64,000 nt of DNA, taken from the NCBI RefSeq assembly GCF_033095785.1, contig NZ_CP137134.1, positions 62,001 to 126,000 of the forward strand. The letters are read 5' to 3'. Of this stretch, positions 53,445 to 63,008 are shown piece by piece. The translations under genes and the position numbers were made by a program. Position 1 is the stretch's first letter; each line of letters opens with the position of its first letter. The DNA is from Nitrosospira sp. Is2. GTDB lineage: Bacteria; Pseudomonadota; Gammaproteobacteria; Burkholderiales; Nitrosomonadaceae. Under the pieces are notes generated by a model. That model worked only from the letters and a program-made list of their open reading frames with translations. It made no database searches and was not told the origin of the DNA.

Positions 53445-54952
53445 TGCCGCAGCAGCGATACGCAGACATCACGCTCCTGCTGGAAGGCACCTACCCTTTT
53501 ATCAGGGGTGGAGTTTCAGGCTGGGTACACCAGATACTGGAAGCGCTGCCTGAGCGCACATTCTCCCTCATTTTCCTGGGATCCAGGAAGAGTGATTATG
53601 ACGAACAAAAATATGTCCTTCCCGAGAATGTCGTTCACATGGAATGCCATTATTTGTGGGATCGGGTTACCGCATTCAAGCCAAAAACCTGCAAAGGCAA
53701 CGAAGAATACATTAAAAACTCGGGGAAGCTTCATGACTGGTTCCGAAATCCATGTCCGGAATTTGACGAGGCCGCCCTGGAGAAACTATTGGTTACCTTA
53801 GGGCAGCCTTCCGGCTTTACTGCAGAGGAATTTTTTTTCAGCGATGGAACATGGCAGCAGATCTGCGAGTATTACAACAAATATAACGCAGAGAACTCAT
53901 TCATTCATTACCTTTGGTCAATTAAAGCAACACATGCGCCATTGTTCAGGCTTGCCAGCGTCGCCCATCAACTCTCGGTGGAGACAGGCGCATTTCATAC
54001 GGTATCCACCGGCTATGCAGGTTTTCTTGGTGTATTACTGCATTACAAGACCGGACGTCCACTTATTCTGACCGAACACGGCATTTACACCAAAGAGAGG
54101 AAAGTAGACTTGCAATCCCTTTTCATTAGAGAGCATCACGATTCATTGAATGACGCGCTCTATATGGGAATGCAATATCAGGAAATATTGTGGATAAGAT
54201 ATTTTGAATCCCTGGGCCGGCTTATCTATAAAGCCTCAAATCCTGTCATAAGCCTTTATGAAAACAACAGAAGGCGTCAAATTGCCGATGGCGCAGATAG
54301 CGAACGGACACAAGTCATTCCAAACGGCATGCAAATTGAACGCTTCCTTTCTTTGCGCGCCGAACGACCGGTAAAAATTCCCATGGTAATCGGATTGCTT
54401 GGCAGGATCGTCCCGATAAAGGATATCAAGACTTTTATCCGTGCCATGCGCACGGTTGTGATTCAGCTCCCCGAAGCGGAAGGCTGGCTGATCGGTCCGG
54501 AAGATGAGGATAAGGAATACGTGGAGGAATGCAGGAGTCTGGTTCAGGAGCTGGGGCTGGAAGGAAAAGTGCGCTTCCTGGGGTTCCAGAAGATCAGCGA
54601 CATACTCCCTCGCCTGGGTCTGCTGGTATTGACATCCATCAGCGAAGCCTTCCCTTTGGTGCTGCTCGAAGCTTTCGCCAGTGGCGTGCCAGTGGTGACG
54701 ACTGATGTGGGAGCTTGTCGGGAAATTCTGGAAGGCAGCAGTGACGAAGACCGTGCGTTGGGATGCGCCGGTATCGTGACGCCCATAGCTGATCCGGAAG
54801 CAACTGCTGCAGGGGTAATCGCGCTATTGACGGATGATGACCGCTGGTATGCCGCACAGAAAGCCGGTATTCAACGCGTCGAAAACTATTATACCCAATC
54901 GAGGATGCTCGACAGTTATAAACGGGTTTATGACCAGGCGCTCGCACAGTGA
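53444..54952 (+). CDS. pelF: PelF, GT4-family glycosyltransferase
   Basis: The start at 53444 overlaps the pelE stop by one base and gives the family N-terminus ADITLLLEGTYPFIRGGVSGW. The 502-aa protein has the GT-B fold with VIGLLGRIVPIKDIKTFIRAM and the acidic EAFPLVLLEAFASGVPVV motif of GT4 enzymes. PelF uses UDP-sugars to polymerise Pel, an alpha-1,4 N-acetylgalactosamine-rich chain in Pseudomonas. Here the following pelG is not directly adjacent: 244 bases lie between, bridged by a short frame. Confidence 0.93.
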   Translation: MPQQRYADITLLLEGTYPFIRGGVSGWVHQILEALPERTFSLIFLGSRKSDYDEQKYVLPENVVHMECHYLWDRVTAFKPKTCKGNEEYIKNSGKLHDWFRNPCPEFDEAALEKLLVTLGQPSGFTAEEFFFSDGTWQQICEYYNKYNAENSFIHYLWSIKATHAPLFRLASVAHQLSVETGAFHTVSTGYAGFLGVLLHYKTGRPLILTEHGIYTKERKVDLQSLFIREHHDSLNDALYMGMQYQEILWIRYFESLGRLIYKASNPVISLYENNRRRQIADGADSERTQVIPNGMQIERFLSLRAERPVKIPMVIGLLGRIVPIKDIKTFIRAMRTVVIQLPEAEGWLIGPEDEDKEYVEECRSLVQELGLEGKVRFLGFQKISDILPRLGLLVLTSISEAFPLVLLEAFASGVPVVTTDVGACREILEGSSDEDRALGCAGIVTPIADPEATAAGVIALLTDDDRWYAAQKAGIQRVENYYTQSRMLDSYKRVYDQALAQ

Positions 54953-55197
54953 GCACGCTCGGGCATTATATGCAACAGGAATCATGCAGCAACTCTCCTG
55001 ATCTCTTCCGTCGCGTCTTTTTTAAACCGTATATCCGAAGTCATTGCCGGCAAGTGGCAAGGCCTCGTTCAAATTTCCCCCAACCGCTTGTTGCGCTTCC
55101 CCCACGCATGAGAAGCATTCCGGCACGCTCGACTGATATGCTGCGGCACGTTTCCGCGGTTCCCGCCCGGCACAAACCGCCGGTAACCCCACAATAA
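54949..55197 (+). CDS. Possible 82-aa gene bridging pelF and pelG
   Basis: A GTG at 54949 overlaps the pelF stop (GTGA), and the frame stays open to a TAA that overlaps the pelG ATG (TAATG at 55195-55199). Overlap at both ends is typical of coupled genes. The protein (STLGHYMQQESCSNSPDLF …) is Arg/Pro-rich and looks unlike a folded domain, and no family is recognised. It may be only an untranslated spacer kept open by chance. Confidence 0.3.
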   Translation: MSTLGHYMQQESCSNSPDLFRRVFFKPYIRSHCRQVARPRSNFPQPLVALPPRMRSIPARSTDMLRHVSAVPARHKPPVTPQ

Positions 55198-56564
55198 TGG
55201 CTGGCATCGGCTTCAGACTGCGTGAACTCACCAAGACCGATACCTGGTCGGGACTGCTGCTGGCGTATGGCTTTGCGGGCGTCATCGGTTCAGGGCCATG
55301 GGTTCTATCCATCGTTGGCATCCTCCTGATCGGCATCCTCAACACGGAGAACTTTGCGACCCCCTACTACGTTGGGCAGTTTCAGATATCCGTGACCTAT
55401 CTGATGGCGGGCTCCTTAATCCTGACCAGTCCCTTGCAGCTGATGGTTACGCGCTTTATTGCTGACCGGTTGTTTGAAAAACAGGATAAACAGGTGTTGC
55501 CGAATCTGACCGGCGCCATTTTTTTAGTAATAACCGTGAGCGGAACGATCGCGGGGCTCTGTCTGGTTTACCTGTCTACCGGATCGGTGTTATACAAATT
55601 ATTGATGTTATGCGGTCTGGTCATCCTTTCCACGATCTGGATCGTAGTGATCGTTCTATCGGGACTGAAGGCTTACGCCGAGATTTTGCTGGCGTTTCTC
55701 GTGGGCTATGGGTTCACGGTGCTCGCCGCCATGCAGCTCGGCGAATTTGGGCTGGAAGGTCTGCTTTCCGGTTTCATATTGGGCCACGCCATCCTGTTAT
55801 TCATGCTCGTGGTTGTGGTTTTCCGCTCCTACTCAAGTGAAAAACTGATTGCCTTTGATTTTTTACGGCGAGGCCAGGTATTTCCAAGCCTGGCTATTAC
55901 AGGCGTTCTCTATAACCTGGCCATCTGGTCCGATAAATTTATTTTCTGGTTCAATCCTCTCACCAGCGTCGAGATCATTGCACCTTTGAGAGGGTCGCCC
56001 ATTTATGATATCCCAATATTTCTGGCGTATTTGTCCATCATACCCGGTATGGCGGTATTCCTATTGCGAATGGAAACCGATTTTGTAGAACAGTATACGA
56101 AGTTTTACGCGGCGATTAACGGCGGTGCGCCTTTGAAACGTATTTTACAAATCTATGAAGAGATGATCGTAACAATTCGAAGAGGATTTCTCGAAATCTT
56201 TAAAGTCCAGGGAATGACTGTTGTCATATTGCTGGCGGTAGGGGATCAATTACTCGCGTGGGTCGGAATATCCCCTTTCTACAGGGTGCTGCTGAATATC
56301 GATCTGGTCGCCGTGGGTGTCCAAGTGCTGTTGCTGGCTGTTCTCAACATATTGTTTTATTTCGACTACCGTAAAGATGCCTTGTATCTCTGTTTGCTTT
56401 GCGTCACCTCGAACATTCTATTCACACTTCTGAGTCAATATCTGGGGCCTGCCTTTTACGGCTACGGTTTTGCCTTGTCAGTCGTCTTGACTACGCTGGT
56501 GGGAATGACGATTGTCTCGAAAAGGCTTAGCCGGCTGGTCTACGAGACATTCATGCTGCGTTGA
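55197..56564 (+). CDS. pelG: PelG, MATE/Wzx-like membrane transporter
   Basis: The 455-aa protein is a 12-helix membrane protein that opens with the PelG signature GIGFRLRELTKTDTWSGLL. Loops between helices contain LRGSPIYDIPIFLAYLS and FLLRMETDFVEQY, typical of the family. It belongs to the polysaccharide flippase/MATE-like clan and is thought to move Pel across the inner membrane with PelF, PelD and PelE. No ribosome site is evident, so coupling to the upstream frame may matter. Confidence 0.93.
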   Translation: MAGIGFRLRELTKTDTWSGLLLAYGFAGVIGSGPWVLSIVGILLIGILNTENFATPYYVGQFQISVTYLMAGSLILTSPLQLMVTRFIADRLFEKQDKQVLPNLTGAIFLVITVSGTIAGLCLVYLSTGSVLYKLLMLCGLVILSTIWIVVIVLSGLKAYAEILLAFLVGYGFTVLAAMQLGEFGLEGLLSGFILGHAILLFMLVVVVFRSYSSEKLIAFDFLRRGQVFPSLAITGVLYNLAIWSDKFIFWFNPLTSVEIIAPLRGSPIYDIPIFLAYLSIIPGMAVFLLRMETDFVEQYTKFYAAINGGAPLKRILQIYEEMIVTIRRGFLEIFKVQGMTVVILLAVGDQLLAWVGISPFYRVLLNIDLVAVGVQVLLLAVLNILFYFDYRKDALYLCLLCVTSNILFTLLSQYLGPAFYGYGFALSVVLTTLVGMTIVSKRLSRLVYETFMLR

Positions 56565-56606
56565 ACATTCTCGCGAAATATATAAAAAATAAAAAAAATA
56601 AAAAAA

Positions 56607-59408
56607 ATGATCAGCCAATTGCCTTTCTTGAACTGTGGCGCTTTTGTGAGGGTTGTTCTTAGCATGCTCTTCTCCTCTGTTTGCCTGCCGATCCACGCTG
56701 ATCCGAGCATTGCATTTTTTTATGGCCGCCCTGCCCCGGTGGATCTACTTTCTCATTTCACGCAAGTCGTGGTAGAGCCTGAGAATATGGATAATCTCGA
56801 TTATCTGCGGGAAAAGGGAACCAAGGTATTTGCCTACGTAAGTATCGGGGAGGTCAATGCAACAAGACGCTGGTATCCGGAAATCCCCAAAAGCTGGTTT
56901 GTCGGCAGCAATAAAGAATGGGAAAGCAACGTTGTTGATCTAACCCAGCAAGGCTGGCACGACTATCTGATTGATAAATATCTTTCGGGGTTATGGGAAG
57001 AAGGCTATCGCGGATTTTTTCTCGACGGGCTCGAGAGTTATCAGAGGTTTGCGGTTGAACCCGAGCGTCGATTGGCTCAGGAAAAAGCTTTGTCGCTTCT
57101 GATTAAACGTATCCATCAACATTTTCCAGGGGTCGAACTCATATTTAACCGCGGGTTTGACGTTCTGCCGGAAGTTGGCCAGTATGCCGTTGCGTTGGCT
57201 GCCGAGTCACTCTTCCAAAGCTGGGATCCGTACACCCGGAAATATGAAAGCGTTATCGAGCCCGACCGTGTCTGGTTGATGAATAAATTAAGACAGGTGC
57301 GAAACCAGTACGGTTTACAAATAATCGTCATAGATTACGTTGACCCAAAGCAGAAGGAACTGATGCGCGTTACTGCCCGACGAATATCTGACCTTGGATA
57401 CACACCGTGGGTGGCGAATCCCGGGCTGGATATTATTGGCGTCGGCAAGCTGGAAATTTTCCCCAGACGGGTTTTGGCGCTCTATGATGGACAGGAACAC
57501 CCCGAAGGGTTGCACCAGGCGGAGGTGCATAAGTTAATGGCAATGCCCCTGGAATATCTGGGGTATGCGGTCGATTATCTGGATGTGAACGCCGGATTGC
57601 CGGGTAATGTATTGACGGGTCAATATGCCGGAATCGTTACCTGGTTCAACCGGGACGCATTACCCAGGCCGACGCTTTACAGGGACTGGCTGTTGCGGCA
57701 GATCGAGTCCGGAGTAAAAGTTGCCGTTCTGGGAAACTTAGGTTTCAAGGCCGACGACAATTTTTTGCGCCATCTGGGGGTCAAGGCAAGCGAGCCGGAA
57801 TCGATGGAGGGCCAGCCCAAAATCGAGCCAGTGAATAAAATTATCGGCTATGAGGCGCAGCCTGGTTCCGGTATGCCAGGATCAATCGCGTGGCAAGCAT
57901 TCGATAAACGTATCGCGGCCCATCTAGGCTTCGGCGAGCAATCGGAAGGACCTGTGGTTGCCGTGTTTTCTGGAGATTGGGGTGGTGTCGCGTTACATCC
58001 CTATGTAGTAGAGCCGGGTTACAAAGGACGTCAACGATGGATAATCAATCCGTTTGAGTTTTTATCGACAGCTCTTGATTTGCCTGAAATACCTGTGCCT
58101 GATGTCACAACCGAGAATGGCCGGCGGTTGCTGCTGGTACAAGTCGATGGGGACGGCGCGGGGATCAAGGCGGAAATACCAGGGACGCCGCTGGCAATAA
58201 AAGTCGTTAAGGATAACTTCCTGCAAAGATATAACCTTCCTGCAACGGTTTCGGTCATTGAAGGGGAAACAGCGACAAACGGATCGCCTGACGGGTCCGA
58301 CGGGTTATCCGAGGTCGAGAAAGTAGCGCGCGACATTTTCCAACTGAACAATGTTGAGGTAGCAAGTCATTCCTATAGTCATCCAAGAGCGTGGTTCCAA
58401 AAAAACAATATTGACGATGCGGGTGATGGCTATCACCGTTCTGTCGACAACGACCAACTCGACATCCACCGGGAAATCGCCGGATCAGTTGAATACATCA
58501 ATAACACCTTGGCGCCCGCGAATAAGCCTTCCCGTGTTTTCCTCTGGACGGGCGACGGACTGGCGGACAACGAAGCCTTGGCGCTGACGCGCCGGCTCGG
58601 GCTGGAGAATATGAACGGTGGTGGCGCGACCATATCTGATGATGAACGGACGATGACCCGTGTGCCTCCGCTTGGTTATAAGATTAATGATCAGCTCCAG
58701 GTGTATGCCCCTATTGCCAGCGAGCATATCTATACAAATAGCTGGCAAGGCCCTTATTACGGATTCAATCGCGTGATTGAAACGATGCGGCTCACGGATA
58801 GTCCGCGCCGCCTGAAGCCGATGCATATTCATTATCACTTTTACTCAGGCAGTAAGATGTCATCCGTCAATGCGCTGAAAGCCGTGTATGACTGGAGCCT
58901 TCAACAGGAACATCGGGCTGTCTGGGTTAGCGAGTACGGGCAGAAGGTAAATGAATTCCACAGCATTACCCTCTCACGGCGCATGGATGGGGCTTGGGAT
59001 ATCAGGGGACTGAATGCGCTGCGCACATTGCGTTTGCCAACGTCCTCAAAATGGCCTGATATGGAGAGATCCGAGGGAGTAGCGGGATTTCGGGATGTGC
59101 ATCAGGGTCGCTATCTGCATCTCTTGCCTAATCAGGGGCAAGTGCTGTTGCATACGACGCCTCAACCCCCCTCATCGCCTTATCTGTTACACAGCAACGG
59201 CAAGATCGAGGAATGGCAGAAATCGGCCGACGGTATTCATTTGCGGATGCATGCCCATACACCATTGGAAATGGTTATCGCATCCCCGGAACAGACATGC
59301 GTTATAAATTGGGCTGGCCGCACATTGGAAGGGCAACGACAAGGCCAGGGCTGGAAATTTGTTTTCCCACGCGCCGAGCCCGGGAATGTAACTCTCGTCT
59401 GTTACTGA
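56607..59408 (+). CDS. pelA: PelA, periplasmic glycoside hydrolase and deacetylase
   Basis: A signal-like N-terminus (LSMLFSSVCLPIHA) precedes a GH166/GH114-type hydrolase domain (about residues 30-280: FAYVSIGEVNATR, YRGFFLDGLESYQRF), a middle domain, a CE4-like deacetylase domain (D514 in VQVDGDGAG; H588 and H592 in ASHSYSHP) and a C-terminal beta domain. PelA partially deacetylates and can cleave Pel; export depends on it. The 933-aa length fits. It is last in the locus rather than first. No Shine-Dalgarno is visible: the ATG follows an A-rich run. A terminator follows. Confidence 0.93.
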   Translation: MISQLPFLNCGAFVRVVLSMLFSSVCLPIHADPSIAFFYGRPAPVDLLSHFTQVVVEPENMDNLDYLREKGTKVFAYVSIGEVNATRRWYPEIPKSWFVGSNKEWESNVVDLTQQGWHDYLIDKYLSGLWEEGYRGFFLDGLESYQRFAVEPERRLAQEKALSLLIKRIHQHFPGVELIFNRGFDVLPEVGQYAVALAAESLFQSWDPYTRKYESVIEPDRVWLMNKLRQVRNQYGLQIIVIDYVDPKQKELMRVTARRISDLGYTPWVANPGLDIIGVGKLEIFPRRVLALYDGQEHPEGLHQAEVHKLMAMPLEYLGYAVDYLDVNAGLPGNVLTGQYAGIVTWFNRDALPRPTLYRDWLLRQIESGVKVAVLGNLGFKADDNFLRHLGVKASEPESMEGQPKIEPVNKIIGYEAQPGSGMPGSIAWQAFDKRIAAHLGFGEQSEGPVVAVFSGDWGGVALHPYVVEPGYKGRQRWIINPFEFLSTALDLPEIPVPDVTTENGRRLLLVQVDGDGAGIKAEIPGTPLAIKVVKDNFLQRYNLPATVSVIEGETATNGSPDGSDGLSEVEKVARDIFQLNNVEVASHSYSHPRAWFQKNNIDDAGDGYHRSVDNDQLDIHREIAGSVEYINNTLAPANKPSRVFLWTGDGLADNEALALTRRLGLENMNGGGATISDDERTMTRVPPLGYKINDQLQVYAPIASEHIYTNSWQGPYYGFNRVIETMRLTDSPRRLKPMHIHYHFYSGSKMSSVNALKAVYDWSLQQEHRAVWVSEYGQKVNEFHSITLSRRMDGAWDIRGLNALRTLRLPTSSKWPDMERSEGVAGFRDVHQGRYLHLLPNQGQVLLHTTPQPPSSPYLLHSNGKIEEWQKSADGIHLRMHAHTPLEMVIASPEQTCVINWAGRTLEGQRQGQGWKFVFPRAEPGNVTLVCY

Positions 59409-59440
59409 TCAACAAAAGTCCGATTATTCAGGACCAAAAT

Positions 59441-59478
59441 AAAAAACGAGGAAGAGATCCGGGTCCTCGTTTTTTTTG
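59441..59478. terminator. Bidirectional terminator between pelA and tex
   Basis: A 10-bp stem (AAAACGAGGA/TCCTCGTTTT, 59443-59452 with 59464-59473) has A's on its left and an 8-T run on its right. It can end both the plus-strand pel transcript and the convergent tex transcript. Confidence 0.9.
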
Positions 59479-59528
59479 ATCGTAACCATATTGACATTGG
59501 GATTCCTCCCGACTGCCGCGGATGCCCT

Positions 59529-61943
59529 TTACCTGTCCTTCAACTTGGCGAACGCCGCGGCCATTGCGGTATCGGGTTTAGCCTCGACTGTTTGTTTCTG
59601 TTTTTTCTGCTGGGGCTGATGCTGAGGCTGATGCTGGAGCCGCGATGATTGCTCTTTCCTGCCACTGGATTGTTCCGGGCTCCTGTTTTGTTCAGGCTTC
59701 CTGTTTTGCTGCCCGCCCTGTGTACCTTTGCCCGCGGCCTCCGCCAGTCGCATGGTGAGCGCGATGCGCTTGCGCTTTTCGTCTATCTCCACCACCTTGA
59801 CTTTCACCACTTGCCCCACCTTTACGACGGCATGCGGGTCTTTCACGAACGTGTCGGCCAGCGCGGAGATGTGGACCAGCCCGTCCTGATGCACGCCGAT
59901 ATCGACAAATGCGCCGAACGCTGCGACATTGGTCACGACACCTTCCAGGATCATATCCGGAAGCAAATCCTTGAGTTCATTTATCCCCTCTTTGAATGTC
60001 GCAGTCGTGAATTCGGGACGCGGGTCGCGGCCAGGTTTTTCCAGTTCCCCAAGGATGTCGCTGATGGTGGGAACGCCGAATTTTTCATCCGCGTACTTTG
60101 CCGGGTTCACCGATTTCAGCAATTTCCCGTTGCCGATGACCTGTTTGATATCCTGCTTGAGGTCGGCAAGGATTTTTTCCACCGCCGGATATGATTCAGG
60201 GTGCACCGCGGAGGCATCCAGGGGATTATCGCCGTTCATGATGCGCAGGAACCCTGCCGCCTGCTCGAAGGCTTTTTCGCCCAGGCGCGGCACTTCGCGC
60301 AAGGCGCCACGTGAAGTAAACATGCCTTTGTCGTCTCGATGGGCGACGATGCTTTGCGCCACCGCGTGGTTGAGTCCGGAAACGCGCTCAAGCAAGGGCG
60401 GCGAAGCCGTGTTCACATCCACGCCCACGGCATTCACGCAGTCTTCGACCACGGCATCGAGCGAACGCGCCAGTTGAGACTGCCCCACGTCGTGCTGGTA
60501 TTGGCCGACGCCGATGGATTTGGGATCGACCTTTACCAGTTCCGCCAGCGGGTCCTGCAACCGGCGGGCAATGGACACCGCGCCGCGCAGCGAGACATCC
60601 ATGGCGGGCAGTTCACGCGAAGCGAATTCGGAAGCGGAATAGACCGAAGCCCCCGCTTCCGACACCACGATCGCGGTCAGCTTGAGGTCCGACCGCCGTT
60701 TGATCAGGTCGCGTGCCAGCTTGTCGGTATCGCGCGACGCGGTGCCGTTGCCGATTGCTATCAGCGATACTCCATATTTTTCCGCCAATTTTTCCAGCGC
60801 ATGCAGCGACCCATCCCAGTCGTTCCTTGGCTGGTGCGGATAGATGGTCGCGGTTTCCATCACCTTGCCGGTCGCATCCACCACCGCGACCTTCACCCCG
60901 GTGCGCAGGCCGGGGTCGAGCCCCATTGTGACGCGCGGCCCCGCGGGCGCGGCCAGCAGCAGCGCCTTCAGGTTGCGGGCGAAGACATTGATTGCCTCCG
61001 TTTCGGCCCGCTTGCGCAGCCCCGTCATCAGTTCGGTTTCCAGGTGGACGAAACTTTTCACCCGCCAGGTCCAGCGCACCGTATCGCTCAGCCAGCTATC
61101 AGCGGGACGGTTACGGTCCCGGATGCTGAAATGCGCGGCGATGTGCGCTTCGCATGGATTCTGCGGCGCATCCCATTTGGGTCGTTCGGCCTCGGAATCC
61201 AGTCGCAGGGAAACATTCAGCATCCCCTCGCGGCGACCCCGCAGCATCGCCAGGGCGCGATGGGAGGGAATCGTATTGATCGGCTCGGCATAATCGAAAT
61301 AATCGGCATACTTCGCGCCCGTTTCTTCCTTGCCTTCCATGATCCGGGATTCCACCACGGCGTGCGTGAGCAGATATTCTCGCAGCCACTGAAGCAATGT
61401 TGCGTCTTCCGCGAAGCGCTCCATCAGTATTTGACGGGCGCCCTCAAGCGCGGCCTTGGCATCTTCCACACCAGGATTGTCGCCCTGATCGGTCTTGAAC
61501 GCGGGTTTCAGGTACTTGAGCGCTTCTTCTTCCGGCTGCAACATCGGGTTTGCGAGCAGCGCCTCGGCCAGAGGCTGTAATCCGGCCTCCCGCGCAATCT
61601 GCGCTTTGGTGCGGCGTTTTTTCTTGAACGGCAGATAAAGGTCTTCCAGCCGCGTCTTGTCTTCCGCCTGCATAACCGAGGCCAGCAACATCGGCGTCAT
61701 CTTGCCCTGCTCTTCGATGGCGGCAACGATCGCAGCTCGCCGGTCCTCCAGTTCGCGCAGATAGTACAAACGCTCTTCCAGCAAGCGCAGTTGAACGTCG
61801 TCGAGCCCGCCGGTCGCTTCCTTGCGATAACGCGAGATGAATGGCACCGTGGCGCCCTCGTCCAGAAGGGCGATGGCAGCCGCGACCTGCTCGGGCCTGG
61901 CGGCGAGTTCGAGGGAAAGGCGTTGTTCGATTGATGGCAGCAT
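59529..61943 (-). CDS. tex: Tex, S1-domain transcription accessory protein
   Basis: The 804-aa protein follows Tex throughout: an N-terminal helical region (EQVAAAIALLDEGATVPFISRYRKEATGGLDD), a YqgF/RNase H-like domain (VTMGLDPGLRTGVKVAVVD), two helix-hairpin-helix motifs (VNTASPPLLERVSGL and GEKAFEQAAGFLRI) and a C-terminal S1 domain (GVVTNVAAFGAFVDIGVHQDGLVH). The extension after the S1 domain is a Gln/Lys/Arg-rich tail of about 60 residues. Tex binds nucleic acid and interacts with transcription. Its 3' end is partly duplicated at 40034-40272. Confidence 0.95.
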   Translation of the reverse strand: MLPSIEQRLSLELAARPEQVAAAIALLDEGATVPFISRYRKEATGGLDDVQLRLLEERLYYLRELEDRRAAIVAAIEEQGKMTPMLLASVMQAEDKTRLEDLYLPFKKKRRTKAQIAREAGLQPLAEALLANPMLQPEEEALKYLKPAFKTDQGDNPGVEDAKAALEGARQILMERFAEDATLLQWLREYLLTHAVVESRIMEGKEETGAKYADYFDYAEPINTIPSHRALAMLRGRREGMLNVSLRLDSEAERPKWDAPQNPCEAHIAAHFSIRDRNRPADSWLSDTVRWTWRVKSFVHLETELMTGLRKRAETEAINVFARNLKALLLAAPAGPRVTMGLDPGLRTGVKVAVVDATGKVMETATIYPHQPRNDWDGSLHALEKLAEKYGVSLIAIGNGTASRDTDKLARDLIKRRSDLKLTAIVVSEAGASVYSASEFASRELPAMDVSLRGAVSIARRLQDPLAELVKVDPKSIGVGQYQHDVGQSQLARSLDAVVEDCVNAVGVDVNTASPPLLERVSGLNHAVAQSIVAHRDDKGMFTSRGALREVPRLGEKAFEQAAGFLRIMNGDNPLDASAVHPESYPAVEKILADLKQDIKQVIGNGKLLKSVNPAKYADEKFGVPTISDILGELEKPGRDPRPEFTTATFKEGINELKDLLPDMILEGVVTNVAAFGAFVDIGVHQDGLVHISALADTFVKDPHAVVKVGQVVKVKVVEIDEKRKRIALTMRLAEAAGKGTQGGQQNRKPEQNRSPEQSSGRKEQSSRLQHQPQHQPQQKKQKQTVEAKPDTAMAAAFAKLKDR

Positions 61944-62082
61944 GATGAGAGTATGAAAAAATGGGCCGAGCCGGGCCGACTTTGCCGTTATGGGCAGTAA
62001 AATGGGCAGTAGAGTCCGGCGGGCGGGTTATACGGATACCTGACGTTTGACGTTTTTACGCAGGATGGTCGAGCGGTTAAGT

Positions 62083-62655
62083 CTACTCAGTTTTTAGAGG
62101 ATGCATCGGGAAGGTTTTATCAGCCTTGACGCTTTTTTGCTCGACATAAACCAGCTTATCGGTCGCGAAGCCCAGTTCACGGGCCTTTTGAATAAACCTG
62201 CCCATCACCTTATCGGGCACGTGTGGCGTCCTGGAGAGAAGCCACAACGAATTCCTGTCCGAGCCGGTTACGTATGAATACTGATAGTCAGCGCCATCCA
62301 GGCCAAACACCACGTACGAACCATAAAAAGGGCCAAAAAACGATACCTTCAGATAGCCGACATCCGGCCCTTTCACAAAGTAGGCTTTACCCTCAGCCGT
62401 TCGCCACTCGCCCTTTTGGGCGTCATAGCCGCGGTTCAGGACGTCGATGCCGCCATCATCACGTAAACGGTAATGGGCCGTAATGTTGCGCAAACCTTTT
62501 TCATAAGGGTGCTCGAGGCGGGCAATCTCGTACCAGGCACCAAGATAGCGCTGGGCGTTAAAGTTCTCGACCGGCGTAATTCCCTTGGGAACGCCTGCGC
62601 AACCCGCCAGCAGGCCGAATGCCGCTATGATAATTGCCAGGAAGAATTTTCGCAT
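62083..62655 (-). CDS. blc: Blc-type outer-membrane lipocalin
   Basis: The lipoprotein signal ends in LLAGC. The lipocalin signature is present: YLGAWYEIARLEHPYEKGL near residue 40 and the GRW-type, LWLLSRTPHVPD strand near 145. Its 190 residues are normal for Blc. These lipoproteins bind lysophospholipids or other amphiphiles at the inner face of the outer membrane. It is monocistronic, about 130 bases after tex on the same strand and not obviously co-transcribed. Confidence 0.92.
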   Translation of the reverse strand: MRKFFLAIIIAAFGLLAGCAGVPKGITPVENFNAQRYLGAWYEIARLEHPYEKGLRNITAHYRLRDDGGIDVLNRGYDAQKGEWRTAEGKAYFVKGPDVGYLKVSFFGPFYGSYVVFGLDGADYQYSYVTGSDRNSLWLLSRTPHVPDKVMGRFIQKARELGFATDKLVYVEQKSVKADKTFPMHPLKTE

Positions 62656-63008
62656 TCGCTCGCCATGAAAAGCCCGCTCGAAAAGCCATCTTCAAAAGGC
62701 TCTCGTCAGTGGGAGTTCCTCCACCGCTCCTCGAGGGGAAACAGAAGGTGGAGGCAAACCAGTCTTTACATCCTAAACCTGCATGATTATAGCCTAACCG
62801 ACTGGCAGCCTGTCCCTGCTTTTCCCTACACCTTGTCTTAACCCCTGTCGGCACGACCCGGAAGCCCGATCAATAACCCAGCCGGGGTCCAGTCCATTGA
62901 CGTTACCCCCAGGCCCGTTTGGCATTTGACGTGAATGAAATCCTGGCCCATCGCATGCAGCGGGCCGCGGCATGGAAACGCGCCGACGCACCGGGCCCCG
63001 TCTGCTGT
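62656..63008. other. Intergenic region without recognisable content
   Basis: The 353 bases between the lipocalin gene and the antiporter genes contain no supported gene, RNA or repeat. It may hold the lipocalin promoter. Confidence 0.5.

Noticed and set aside
60339..61580. 413-codon open frame on the plus strand
   Set aside because: Antisense to tex; rich in His, Arg and Gln as expected for a GC-rich shadow frame, with no ribosome site.
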